A stretch of 64,000 nt of DNA from Rhodoblastus sp963804045 (GTDB lineage Bacteria > Pseudomonadota > Alphaproteobacteria > Rhizobiales > Beijerinckiaceae): assembly GCA_963804045.1 (NCBI GenBank), contig CAWDOR010000031.1, positions 1 through 64,000 on the forward strand, given 5' to 3'. Below are positions 25,094 through 34,253 of the stretch, piece by piece. The position numbers were made by a program, and so were the translations under genes. How positions within the stretch are numbered: position 1 is the stretch's first letter; each line of letters opens with the position of its first letter. The notes under the pieces were generated by a model. That model ran no database searches and was not told where the DNA came from. It saw only the letters and a program-made list of their open reading frames with translations.

Positions 25094-26020
25094 TCAAGGA
25101 AATCGAGTTGATTTCCCGAGATAAGCGCGCAGCGCCTTCTCCACGCGCTGCCGTTCTTCCGGCGGGAGCTTGTTGGATTCCGCGTCGAGCTGGGGGTCGC
25201 GGACGCCGCCGGCGGCGGCGAGAATGTTCCATTTGGCGGCTTCGACCCGGTCCGGCTTGACGCCGCGTCCGAAAAACAGACAGCGCGACAGCCGGTTTTG
25301 CGCCACAGGGTTGTCGCGATTGGCGGCGCGGATCAGCCAGCGGACGCCGCCGGCTTCATCGGCCGCGACGCCCTCGCCATTGAACAGGGCGACGCCATAT
25401 TCGACCTCGGCCGCGAGAAAATCGCCCTCGGCGGCTTTTTTCAGCCAGACGGCGGCCTGAACAGGGTCTTTCTCCACGCCCCGGCCCTCGCGATAGAGCA
25501 GGCCGAGATCATAGGCGGCCTCGGCGTCGCCAAGATCGGCGGCGCGGCGGAAGTTTTCGGCGGCCTTGGCGAAATCGGCGACCACGCCATTGCCTTCCAG
25601 CGCCATGATGCCGAGATTGAGCCAGGCGCCCGCGTGATCCTGGGCCGCCGCCTTTTCCAGCAGGGCGCGGGCGGCCGCGGGATCGCGCGGGCCCTCCTTG
25701 CCGGAAAGCAGCGCCAGCGCCAGCTGGAATTGGGCGTTCTTGTCGCCCTCGTCGGCGGCGAGCCTGTACCAGCGCAGGGCCTCGGCCTCGCTCTTCCGGG
25801 TTCCCAGCCCCTGCGAAAACAACTCGCCGACCAGCGTCATCGCGGCGGCGTCATGCTTGTCCGCGTCGAGCCGTTTCATCGCCTCGGTAAAAGCCGTGAC
25901 AAATTGCCCGCGCTGATAGGCGCCGAAGGCCATATCCGGCGCGCCCGGAGGCAGTCCGCCCGCCTTCGCCGGCGCGACGAGCGTCAAGACGATCAGCGGC
26001 GCGAGGCGAAAAAACGTCAA
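25094..26020 (-). CDS. Sel1-repeat (TPR-like) exported protein
   Basis: A 308-residue protein with an N-terminal signal peptide (FFRLAPLIVLTLVAPAKA, cleavage near residue 20). From about residue 60 it carries roughly six Sel1-like repeats, for example ALRWYRLAADEGDKNAQFQL and AAVWLKKAAEGDFLAAEVEY. Such repeats mediate protein contacts, here probably in the periplasm. The start is TTG at 26020, overlapping the TGA of the ThiE-like gene (TTGA), so the two are probably translationally coupled. Partner unknown. Confidence 0.85.
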   Translation of the reverse strand: MTFFRLAPLIVLTLVAPAKAGGLPPGAPDMAFGAYQRGQFVTAFTEAMKRLDADKHDAAAMTLVGELFSQGLGTRKSEAEALRWYRLAADEGDKNAQFQLALALLSGKEGPRDPAAARALLEKAAAQDHAGAWLNLGIMALEGNGVVADFAKAAENFRRAADLGDAEAAYDLGLLYREGRGVEKDPVQAAVWLKKAAEGDFLAAEVEYGVALFNGEGVAADEAGGVRWLIRAANRDNPVAQNRLSRCLFFGRGVKPDRVEAAKWNILAAAGGVRDPQLDAESNKLPPEERQRVEKALRAYLGKSTRFP

Positions 26021-26640
26021 GCCGTGGGCTCCAGGGCGTCGATTGCGGCCTGGGCCGCGCCAATGGCTTGGGGATCGTCGAAAAAGGCCGGGCCCAGGCC
26101 GAGGAATTCGGCGCCGGATTTGGCGAGGGGCTCAACCTCCTCGGGCGCATGGGCGACGCCGACGCAGGGGATGTTGAAAACCTCCGCCCACCAGGCGGTC
26201 CATTCCAGCGTTTCCTTAGCGTCATGGGTTTCGGCGTCCAGCGCGCCGAACAGCAGATAATCCGCCTCGCTCTCGCCGGCGCTCATGGCGGCGTCGCGGT
26301 TTTCCAGCCCGCCGACGCCGACAATGCGCTCGGGCTTGAGACTGTCGAGCGCGCCATCGAAATTTTCGCCTATGCCGGAGACATGGACGCCGTCGAGCCC
26401 GGCGCGGGCCGCGAGCTGGGCGTCGTCCAGCGCCAGAGCGGCGGCGCCGGCCTCCTGGATCATGGGCGCCAAAATCTTGGCGATTTTTTTCCGCGCGCCC
26501 TCGTCCGGCGTGGCGAAGCGCAGCAGCACGCAAGCGACGTCGCCTGCGGCCAGAGCTTTTTGCAGCTTGGGGGCGAAATCCTCGGCGGCATCGAGCGGCG
26601 GAGTGATGAGATAGAGGCGCGGTCGGATGAAATCGGTCAT
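26017..26640 (-). CDS. ThiE-like (thiamine phosphate synthase fold) protein, function uncertain
   Basis: A 207-residue TIM-barrel protein of the thiamine phosphate synthase family: PRLYLITPP at the start, LDDAQLAARAGLDGVHVSG in the middle and GAEFLGLGPAF near the C-terminus. The pyrophosphate-binding Gln-x-Arg-x-Lys of genuine ThiE is replaced by VLLRFATPDEG, and the family's conserved GPVFPT is not seen. It may therefore not make thiamine phosphate. The ATG at 26640 matches the family start; an upstream extension is not conserved. It begins the ThiE-Sel1-suhB group, separated from fba by a strong terminator. Confidence 0.75.
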   Translation of the reverse strand: MTDFIRPRLYLITPPLDAAEDFAPKLQKALAAGDVACVLLRFATPDEGARKKIAKILAPMIQEAGAAALALDDAQLAARAGLDGVHVSGIGENFDGALDSLKPERIVGVGGLENRDAAMSAGESEADYLLFGALDAETHDAKETLEWTAWWAEVFNIPCVGVAHAPEEVEPLAKSGAEFLGLGPAFFDDPQAIGAAQAAIDALEPTA

Positions 26641-26685
26641 TTTGGCTCGGTGAATTGGCCGGAGATGCGTGCCGCCATTTGACGG

Positions 26686-26716
26686 CAAAAATAGGGCCGC
26701 GGCAAGCCGCGGCCCC
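26686..26716 (-). terminator. Intrinsic terminator after fba
   Basis: A perfect 10-bp stem (GGGCCGCGGC at 26694-26703 and GCCGCGGCCC at 26706-26715). On the minus strand it is followed by TATTTTTG. It lies 27 bases beyond the fba stop and separates the glycolytic block from the ThiE-like gene. Confidence 0.85.
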
Positions 26717-26742
26717 AATGCGATTTCAACGGCGTGAAGGGC

Positions 26743-27810
26743 TCAGGCGCCCTTGGGGGCCAGTTCGCCGGAAGCATAGCGCTTGGCCATTTCCGCCAGC
26801 GTGAACACGCGTCCGATTTTCGAGGCCTGGCCCGCCGTGCCGAATTCCTCCAGACGTTGCTTGCAGATTTTGGTCATGGCGTCGGTGGCGGGCTTCAAAT
26901 ATTTGCGCGGATCGAATTCGCCGGGATGTTCGGCGAAGACTTTGCGGATCGCGCCGGTGATGGCCATGCGATTGTCGGTGTCGATGTTGATCTTGCGCAC
27001 GCCGTGCTTGATGCCGCGCTGGATTTCTTCCACCGGCACGCCCCAGGTCTGCGGCATCTTGCCGCCGTATTGGTTGATGATGTCCTGGAGGTCCTGCGGC
27101 ACCGAGGAGGAGCCATGCATGACCATGTGCAGGCCCGGCGCCTTCTGGTGGATTTCCTCGATGACATTCATCGCCAGAATGGCGCCGTCGGGCTTGCGCG
27201 AAAATTTATAGGCGCCATGCGAAGTGCCCATGGCGATGGCCAGCGCATCGACGCCGGTCGCCTTGACGAATTTAATGGCGTCGTCGGGATTGGTGACCAG
27301 TTGGTCATGCGACAGCTTGCCTTCAAAGCCGTGGCCGTCCTCCTTCTCGCCCTCGCCGGTTTCCAGCGAGCCGAGCACGCCGAACTCGCCTTCGACGGAA
27401 ATGCCGCCGAGATGGGCCATGTCGGTCACATATTTGGTGACATTGACGTTGTAATCCCAATCCGCCGGGGTCTTGCCGTCTTCCTTCAGCGAACCGTCCA
27501 TCATCACCGAGGTAAAACCGGCCTGCATGGCGGTGAAGCAGGTGCTGGGGCCATTGCCATGGTCCTGATGCACGCAGATCGGAATTTGCGGATAGATTTC
27601 GACGCAGGCGTCCATCATGTGCTTGAGCATGACGTCATTGGCATATTGCCGGGCGCCGCGCGAGGCCTGGATGATCACCGGCGCGTCCACGGCGGCGGCC
27701 GCCGTCATGATCGCCAGGGCCTGCTCCATATTGTTGATGTTGAAGGCGGGCACGCCATAATCATGCTCGGCGGCGTGGTCGAGCAATTGGCGGAGAGTGA
27801 TGCGGGCCAT
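26743..27810 (-). CDS. fba: Class II fructose-bisphosphate aldolase (Calvin-cycle subtype)
   Basis: A 355-residue zinc aldolase. YGVPAFNINNMEQALAIM, the zinc ligands in VHQDHGNG, VEGEFGVLGS, VMHGSSSVPQ and KINIDTDNRMAITGAIRK identify the class IIB/CbbA-type subfamily. It interconverts fructose 1,6-bisphosphate with glyceraldehyde 3-phosphate and dihydroxyacetone phosphate. The ATG at 27810 is the conserved start (MARITLRQLLD); the longer in-frame extension is not protein-like. It follows pgk on the same strand after a hairpin-containing gap of 113 bases and ends at a strong terminator. Confidence 0.95.
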   Translation of the reverse strand: MARITLRQLLDHAAEHDYGVPAFNINNMEQALAIMTAAAAVDAPVIIQASRGARQYANDVMLKHMMDACVEIYPQIPICVHQDHGNGPSTCFTAMQAGFTSVMMDGSLKEDGKTPADWDYNVNVTKYVTDMAHLGGISVEGEFGVLGSLETGEGEKEDGHGFEGKLSHDQLVTNPDDAIKFVKATGVDALAIAMGTSHGAYKFSRKPDGAILAMNVIEEIHQKAPGLHMVMHGSSSVPQDLQDIINQYGGKMPQTWGVPVEEIQRGIKHGVRKINIDTDNRMAITGAIRKVFAEHPGEFDPRKYLKPATDAMTKICKQRLEEFGTAGQASKIGRVFTLAEMAKRYASGELAPKGA

Positions 27811-27857
27811 GGAGCGTCTCCTGTTTTCAGCGCTGGCGCGCGTGTAATGCAAATATC

Positions 27858-27917
27858 CGGGCAAAAAAAGCCCGTCTTGAGAATAAGCCGAAGGGAGCGC
27901 CGCCTCGGCGGCGCTCC
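27858..27917 (-). terminator. Two hairpins between pgk and fba
   Basis: Six bases after the pgk stop is a palindrome with 11-bp arms and a 2-base centre (27894-27917, GGAGCGCCGCC and GGCGGCGCTCC), without a following T-run. Further on is a small stem CGGGC/GCCCG (27858-27874) enclosing seven T residues on the minus strand. Together they could act as a weak terminator or as an RNA processing/stability element between pgk and fba. Confidence 0.5.
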
Positions 27918-27923
27918 AGGAAT

Positions 27924-29117
27924 TTACGCCCGGATCGCCTCGACGCCGGGCAAAACCTTGCCCTCGAGCCATTCGAGGAAGGCGCCGCCCGCCGTGGAGA
28001 CATAGGTGAATTTTTCGGCGACGCCGGCATGGTTCAACGCCGCGACCGTGTCGCCGCCGCCGGCCACCGTGAGCAGCTTGCCCTCGGTGGTGAGCCTTGC
28101 GGCGAAACGCGCCACGGCATTGGTCGCCGCGTCAAAAGGCTCGAGCTCGAAGGCGCCGAAGGGGCCGTTCCAGACGAGAGTCTTGGCGGCGGTCAGCACC
28201 GCCTCGACTTCCGCGACGGACTTGGGCCCGGCGTCGAGGATCATGTCGGCGTCGCCGACCTGATCGACGCCGACGACATGCGAGGGCGCGTGCGCCTTGA
28301 ATTCCTGGGCCACCACGGCGTCGAGCGGCAGCACGATCTGGCACTTGTTCTGCGCGGCGACTTTCAGAATTTCGCGGGCGGTGTCGAGCAGGTCGTGCTC
28401 GCACAGGGACTTGCCGACCTTCTTGCCCTGCGCGGCCAAGAAGGTGTTGGCCATGCCGCCGCCGATGATGAGGAAATCGACCTTTTTGGTGAGATTGCCC
28501 AAAAGCTCCAGCTTGGTCGAAACTTTCGCGCCGCCGACGACGGCGGCCACCGGGCGCTGCGGGTTTTCCAGCGCCTTGGACAGCGCTTCGACCTCGGCCT
28601 GCATGGTGCGGCCGGCATAGGCCGGCAGCTTGTGGGCGACGCCTTCGGTGGAGGCATGGGCGCGATGGGCGGCGGAAAAGGCGTCGTTGACATAGATGTC
28701 GCCGAGCGCGGCCAAGGCTTCGACCAGCGCCGGATCGTTCTTTTCCTCGCCCTTGTGGAAGCGGGTGTTCTCCAGCAGCAGCACGTCGCCGTCACGCAGT
28801 TTGGCGACGGCTTCCGCCGCGACCGGGCCGATGCAATCGGCGGCGAAGGCCACCGGCTTGCCCAGATGCCGTTCCAGCGCGGCGGCCACCGGTTTCAGCG
28901 AATTGGCCTCGTCCGGGCCGTTCTTGGGGCGGCCGAAATGGGCGAGCAGGATGACCTTGCCGCCTTTTTGCGAAATTTCGTTGAGGGTCGGCAGGATGCG
29001 CTCGATGCGGGTGGCGTCGGTGACCTTGCCATTCTCCATGGGCAGATTGAGGTCGACGCGGACAAGCACGCGCTTGCCCTTGAGTTCGGCGGAATCGAGG
29101 GTGCGGAAAGCGGACAT
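27924..29117 (-). CDS. pgk: Phosphoglycerate kinase
   Basis: A 397-residue monomeric kinase with the substrate-binding RVDLNLPMENGKVTDATRI, LAHFGRPK, the hinge and GGAKVSTKLELLGNL, the nucleotide loop GPFGAFE and terminal GGGDTVAALN. Length is standard. It transfers phosphate between 1,3-bisphosphoglycerate and ADP in glycolysis or the reverse in the Calvin cycle. It lies between gap and fba, with a terminator before it and hairpins after it, so each of the three genes may have its own transcript level. Confidence 0.97.
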   Translation of the reverse strand: MSAFRTLDSAELKGKRVLVRVDLNLPMENGKVTDATRIERILPTLNEISQKGGKVILLAHFGRPKNGPDEANSLKPVAAALERHLGKPVAFAADCIGPVAAEAVAKLRDGDVLLLENTRFHKGEEKNDPALVEALAALGDIYVNDAFSAAHRAHASTEGVAHKLPAYAGRTMQAEVEALSKALENPQRPVAAVVGGAKVSTKLELLGNLTKKVDFLIIGGGMANTFLAAQGKKVGKSLCEHDLLDTAREILKVAAQNKCQIVLPLDAVVAQEFKAHAPSHVVGVDQVGDADMILDAGPKSVAEVEAVLTAAKTLVWNGPFGAFELEPFDAATNAVARFAARLTTEGKLLTVAGGGDTVAALNHAGVAEKFTYVSTAGGAFLEWLEGKVLPGVEAIRA

Positions 29118-29180
29118 GGGAAAATCTCTCTGGCGTCGGAAGAGGGAATGCCGGGACGGACCAGGAACCGGTGCGGACGG

Positions 29181-29210
29181 AAAAAAGGCGCGTTCCGGAG
29201 AACGCGCCTT
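29181..29210 (-). terminator. Intrinsic terminator after gap
   Basis: A perfect 10-bp stem AAGGCGCGTT (29185-29194) and AACGCGCCTT (29201-29210) around CCGGAG. On the minus strand it is followed by a run of T (plus A at 29181-29186). It starts 8 bases beyond the gap stop. Confidence 0.9.
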
Positions 29211-29217
29211 GCAGAAA

Positions 29218-30225
<1,008 letters not shown>

Positions 30226-30708
30226 TCGTTTCGCTCCTGTTTGAACCCTTGGTTGACCCTTCGGTTGGCCCCTATGGGGCTCCCATCCGGGGATGGCCGG
30301 GGCCGTTCAACTGGCCCGCGCCCGATTGCTGCTTGGCCTTTAATCTCTTTCCCGACCCTGGCGCAATGTCGCCATCGGTCTAGCAGGACGATTTGCCGCT
30401 TGTTTCATCGCAAACCGACATGTTTTTGCGCAGGGGAGATCGTGGGCTTAAACGAAAGTACGAGCCGGTTAGTAGCAGTTCGCCCCCGGCTGTCAACGCT
30501 TCCAAGAGCTTTTTAATAGGCTCCCGGAATTGCGTCTCTTGGCCGGCGTGGTTGGCGCCGCACTGCACAAGGCGCGGGCGCCGGCGCAAGCTTGGGCGCC
30601 GTCCCGGCTTCTTTTTGCGGCGCCCTCTTGGCGGGCGGCGCGACTTTGCTAAAGTGTCGCTGGATTTCCCGGCTCTATGGTTCGGGATTCGCGGAGAAAG
30701 CAGCACCC
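30226..30708. other. Divergent intergenic region between gap and the DUF4164 gene
   Basis: About 480 bases with no convincing gene. It contains the putative gap promoter (30469-30496), a near-tandem pair CCCTTGGTTGA and CCCTTCGGTTGG just upstream of gap, and GC-rich low-complexity sequence at 30560-30660. The gap transcript would have a leader of roughly 240 bases in which I see no recognisable riboswitch. Confidence 0.4.
30469..30496 (-). promoter_or_regulatory. Putative sigma-70 promoter for gap
   Basis: On the minus strand a perfect TTGACA (plus 30491-30496) is followed after 16 bases by TACTAA (plus 30469-30474). Only the -35 element is strong; the -10 matches TATAAT at three positions. 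It lies about 245 bases upstream of the gap start codon. Confidence 0.4.
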
Positions 30709-31062
30709 TTGTCCGGCTCGCCCGACCAACCCTCGACGCCGCCAGCGGCTCCCTGCGACGAAGAGTCGCGGCCCGACGCGGAAGAGATTCTCGGCGCGGC
30801 GGCGCGGCGGCTGGACGCGGCGCTGGAGGCGCTGGATCACGCGGTCGCCCGGCAGGTCGAGCGCCGCGCCGAACTGGCGGACCGGGAGACGGAATATTCC
30901 GCCCTGCAGGAGGATCGCTCGAAACTGGCGCAGGCCCTCGACGGGGCGCTGGGCCGGGTCGAGGCCTTGCAGGAGGCGCGCGCCGAGGCGGCGCGCCGGG
31001 TCGATCGCGCCGCCGCCGCCGTGCGGGCGCTGCTCGCCTCCGCCGACGCCGGAGAAAATTGA
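30709..31062 (+). CDS. DUF4164 coiled-coil protein
   Basis: About 117 residues, mostly one acidic-basic coiled coil (ILGAAARRLDAALEALDHAV through AARRVDRAAAAVRALL). It matches the DUF4164 family, which is found directly before zapA in many Hyphomicrobiales. The TTG at 30709 gives an N-terminus close to the usual family length; an ATG at 30592 would add 39 unconserved residues. Its TGA overlaps the zapA ATG by one base. The pairing suggests a role with the division apparatus, but no function is established from the sequence. Confidence 0.75.
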   Translation: MSGSPDQPSTPPAAPCDEESRPDAEEILGAAARRLDAALEALDHAVARQVERRAELADRETEYSALQEDRSKLAQALDGALGRVEALQEARAEAARRVDRAAAAVRALLASADAGEN

Positions 31063-31427
31063 TGGCTCAGGCCGTGGTGCAGATCGCCGGACGCACCTAT
31101 CGCATGAATTGCGACGAGGGCGAGGAAGGCCATATCGAAAATCTCGCGCGACAGGTCGAGGCGAAAATCGACGGCTTGCGCGGCGCCTTCGGCGAGATCG
31201 GCGACCAGCGCATCGTCGTCATGGCCGCGCTGACCATAGCCGACGAGCTGTTTATCGCCCGCAGCCAATTGGCCGAGGCCGAAGCGGCGACGCAACAGGC
31301 CCGCGACGAGGCGAAAGCCGCGGAGCTGCGCGCGCAGGACCTGGCTGCGCGGGCCGCGCAGACGCTGGATCAGGCCACAGCCAAACTCGCGGCGGCGGCC
31401 AAGGCGTTGAATGAGGACGAGCGGTGA
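31062..31427 (+). CDS. zapA: Cell division protein ZapA
   Basis: A 121-residue ZapA. The N-terminal globular domain VVQIAGRTYRMNCDEGEEGH and IENLARQVEAKID is typical, followed by VMAALTIADELF and a C-terminal alanine-rich coiled coil (residues about 65-121). ZapA bundles FtsZ filaments at mid-cell. Its ATG overlaps the DUF4164 stop (TGATG). In many relatives a 6S RNA gene follows zapA, but I do not see one here. Confidence 0.9.
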   Translation: MAQAVVQIAGRTYRMNCDEGEEGHIENLARQVEAKIDGLRGAFGEIGDQRIVVMAALTIADELFIARSQLAEAEAATQQARDEAKAAELRAQDLAARAAQTLDQATAKLAAAAKALNEDER

Positions 31428-31470
31428 GGAAGGCTCGCATTTGACGCGTTGATACGATGGTCGCCTTCCG

Positions 31471-31694
31471 GCTGATTCCGTTGAAAAACTCGAAAAAATA
31501 GGCTCCTCAAAAATCCCGCTAAACTCGCTGATGAGCGACTTTTCTCGTTCAAGGTCATCTACAATTGGGTACGGAGGCTTTCGGCGGACTTCTTGTCGAA
31601 CCGACCGGTCCCCCGCATCATTTTTATGCCCGCGTTTCCAAATGGCTGCAAAAATGTGATCGGCGGCGAAAAAGAGTTTTTCAACACAATCGGC
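31471..31694. mobile_element. 224-bp segment bounded by inverted repeats (MITE-like or IS remnant)
   Basis: The left end GCTGATTCCGTTGAAAAACTC (31471-31491, bases 1-20 shown in the family form) and the right end at 31674-31694 are 21-base inverted copies matching at 18 positions, with the central GTTGAAAAACTC identical. The enclosed DNA is clearly more AT-rich than its surroundings and encodes nothing recognisable. No target-site duplication is obvious. The whole gap 31428-31875 between zapA and the next gene holds only this element and short non-conserved frames. It could be a non-autonomous element or the fused ends of a decayed insertion sequence. Confidence 0.5.
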
Positions 31695-31875
31695 TCATTC
31701 CCGACTTTCCAGGCGTCGCCCTTGGACGCCTTGAGCAGACGGGGAACTGACGTCGGCGCTTTGTTTTCAATGACGACTTTGACCTGGACAGCGGCCGCCC
31801 CGCCTTCGCGCCGCTCCGCTATGTTGAGGCCAATCTGGTTACCTATAGGCAACACCGTGAGGGTAGAATGCCGTC

Positions 31876-33286
31876 ATGAGAGACTCATTACCGACCCGTC
31901 GCGATGTCTGGCTCGCCGGCGTGCTGCCCACATTCGTCGCCTTGCTGGTGGCCGCGCTCCTGCTTGTGGAGCGCCTACAAACCGACCTATCGGTCGGCGG
32001 CGATAAGTTCTCCACTGGCCTATGGTCGGTTTTTCTGATCGCCTTCGGCGGCGCACACATACTGGGTGTGTCTTCCCTCGTCGACGACAAGCCAACCACG
32101 GGCCGAAAGATCGCGCGTTTCGGCAATTTCGCCGCCTTCCTAATGTTGTTCGCACCGGCCGCCGGAACGGCGACGGCCGTCGCCATTCTTCCCCTGGTTG
32201 CAGTACTCGGTTTCGAATTCGTCCCCGCCGCCGCCGTATCAACAAAGCATCATATTCCAGGCGCTGGTGAGCTGGCCGCTGACGTTCGCTGTCCTCGCGG
32301 CGCCTGCGGTGGCTTGCGGGGGGCTGCTCGCACTGACCGCCGGGCCGCGCTGGCGTTCGCTGTTGCGCGCGGATTGGAAACGTCTGCTCTTGTACTACAT
32401 CGGAGCAAGCGTCATCGCCGCGCTCATCTTGGTCGGGCTGAATGAGCATGTCGTGTCCTATTATATTCGCGGCGAGATAAACCCGCTGTTCAACAAGGAC
32501 CATGCGTGGCCGATCGCGCTCATCACTTATTCGGCCGTCGTTCTGGCCTGCGGCGGCATTTGGATGGCGGCTTTTCAGGTCTATTCCAGGTCGAACAATG
32601 TCCTGAAAAACCGCGAGTGCTGGTCGGGGCTGGCAAGCCTCGCCGGAGTCGTCGTGGCGCTCGCCGCCGCGACGCAACTCCTGACTGCAAACGGGATCAC
32701 CCTTCTCGGTGATAATTCCGACGGCAAGACCTGGCTCGCCAATATCGTTCGCAGCGGGAGCAAAACACGGTCGCCGCAAACGTTGGAATTCCATGGTTTT
32801 TATTTCGTCGGCCCCAGGTCGGCGCTCAAGCATCAATGGGATCGCCTGGTGCTGCAATCTGACGATTGGCGGCCCAGGCTCGGCCACCAACAGACCATGT
32901 TCGACAATGACATAGAAGTCGGCGTCACCACTGCGGAGGACCAGCGTCCGCCCGATTGCCGGGCGCTGTCGGAGACACGCACGGTCTGCGCCGATCTCAA
33001 GCGCGCCAACATCAACATATCCGGTTCGCGCGCAAACATCGACGCCTACCTATATGACGCGGCGCTGCCGGAAGCCGCGCTCAGTTTTGCCTATGGGGCG
33101 TCAACCGCAACGGCGACAATTACCGATTTGCAGGCGGAATACGGCTCCGAGTGCCGCCTCCAAATGGTCGGCGTTCCCTTCGACGGCCTCACAACCAAAG
33201 CCTGGATCGGTTGCGCCGACTGGCTGCGGGAGGCGCGCCGCCTGAAGGAATTGGTTACGCCATGGTTTGCGAAAACGCCGAGATGA
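31876..33286 (+). pseudogene. Multi-pass membrane protein of unknown function, frameshifted
   Basis: I do not recognise this protein. The first part (from ATG 31876) has about three membrane segments, ending near ILPLVAVLGFEFVP. The coding pattern then moves to the next frame, continuing with YQQSIIFQALVSWPLTFAVL and more membrane segments, then a soluble C-terminal domain of about 190 residues to the stop at 33286. Removing one base between 32198 and 32237, for example in the GTCCCCGCCGCCG stretch, gives a 469-residue protein with about eight helices. The C-terminal domain has two Cys pairs (PDCRALSETRTVC and SECRLQ...WIGC). Its TGA overlaps the next gene's ATG, so the pair is a unit. Confidence 0.6.
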
Positions 33287-34062
33287 ACGCGCCATCCAAA
33301 ACGCCGCGATGGCAGGCGGTGTGGCGTTTCTTCGGCGGCGCCCTCGCCATATGGCTGGCTGCGCTGGCGCCGATCCTCGTCGCGACCATGCTCATCGAGC
33401 AGCCTTGGACCCACACCGAACCACCATGGAGCTGGCTTCTCGTTCCGCCCTTGCCGCTGATCGGATTGACGATGGCCTTGAGCAGGCCGAGCGAGCAGGC
33501 GTGGCGCGCTCTCGCCGCCATCGGCGCCGCGACGGCCATCGTCGCCTTCTCCATGCTCTGCCTTGGGATTTGGCCTGCGGTTGCGGTCGTTTTGTTGGCG
33601 ATCGCGCTAATGACGCTGTGCGCCACGGCTCCCGCCGCCTTCACTTCGCGTTCACCGCGCGTATTCGGTCGCGCGCTGCTTGCCTGGACCGGATGCGTCC
33701 TGGGCTTCGGGATTGTCGCCGCATTCGCCGAAGAGTTTGTCATCGCCCGCAAGGCGGAAGCATATGCGAACGGGCGCGCTTATTGCATCGAATACGCAAG
33801 CCAGAAGGACGCCTTCGGCTATGAGCCGGTCACGAATTTGTTCGACCTGAACGGAGTCAAGATGCGGGCAAGGCTGACAGCCGGCGGCAGCACCATGTTC
33901 CGGTTTCAAAACCACGCTCTGATCATGGTGGAGGCGGACGAAGGCCGCAAAGAATGGCGAAGCTGGTCCTACACGGAACAGGCATTTGTCGTGGGCTACG
34001 GCGAAGTCAAAACAGCTTGCGCGCCCGCGCCGCACTACGTCGAAAATCTGCCGATTTGGTGA
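33283..34062 (+). CDS. Membrane protein of unknown function
   Basis: A 259-residue protein starting MNAPSKTPRWQAVWRFFGGA. Four to five hydrophobic segments occupy residues about 10-140 (for example LAIWLAALAPILVATMLIE and GCVLGFGIVAAFAEEFVIA). A soluble domain of about 110 residues follows (YCIEYASQKDAFGYEP, then FRFQNHALIMVEADEG). No family recognised. The ATG lies in ATGA with the preceding gene's stop, a sign of coupling. The shared plan of helices plus a C-terminal extracytoplasmic-looking domain suggests the two proteins act together. Confidence 0.7.
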   Translation: MNAPSKTPRWQAVWRFFGGALAIWLAALAPILVATMLIEQPWTHTEPPWSWLLVPPLPLIGLTMALSRPSEQAWRALAAIGAATAIVAFSMLCLGIWPAVAVVLLAIALMTLCATAPAAFTSRSPRVFGRALLAWTGCVLGFGIVAAFAEEFVIARKAEAYANGRAYCIEYASQKDAFGYEPVTNLFDLNGVKMRARLTAGGSTMFRFQNHALIMVEADEGRKEWRSWSYTEQAFVVGYGEVKTACAPAPHYVENLPIW

Positions 34063-34253
34063 AAAGTTCTAACTGAGCAGACCGCGTCAGATGGCGATGA
34101 GCGGATGTCTGGCCACCATTCTTTAGCGGCCCTTCGCGCAACGCCCGCTTTACGTGCAAACCGCCTCCTGCAGGCGCTATCGACACGACCGACCGGAGTT
34201 CGCCGTTCCCGTTCATCCGCGAATGGCGAACAGGCGTTAGATCGGCGCCGCCC

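Noticed and set aside
31428..31470. Possible 6S RNA gene downstream of zapA
   Set aside because: The position is usual for alphaproteobacteria, but I see no long imperfect stem with a central bubble, and the region is occupied by the inverted-repeat element.
34063..34253. A 69-codon frame on the minus strand between the membrane module and pyrD
   Set aside because: It has no ribosome binding site, no recognisable domain and an unusual composition; it is more likely non-coding or a degraded fragment.
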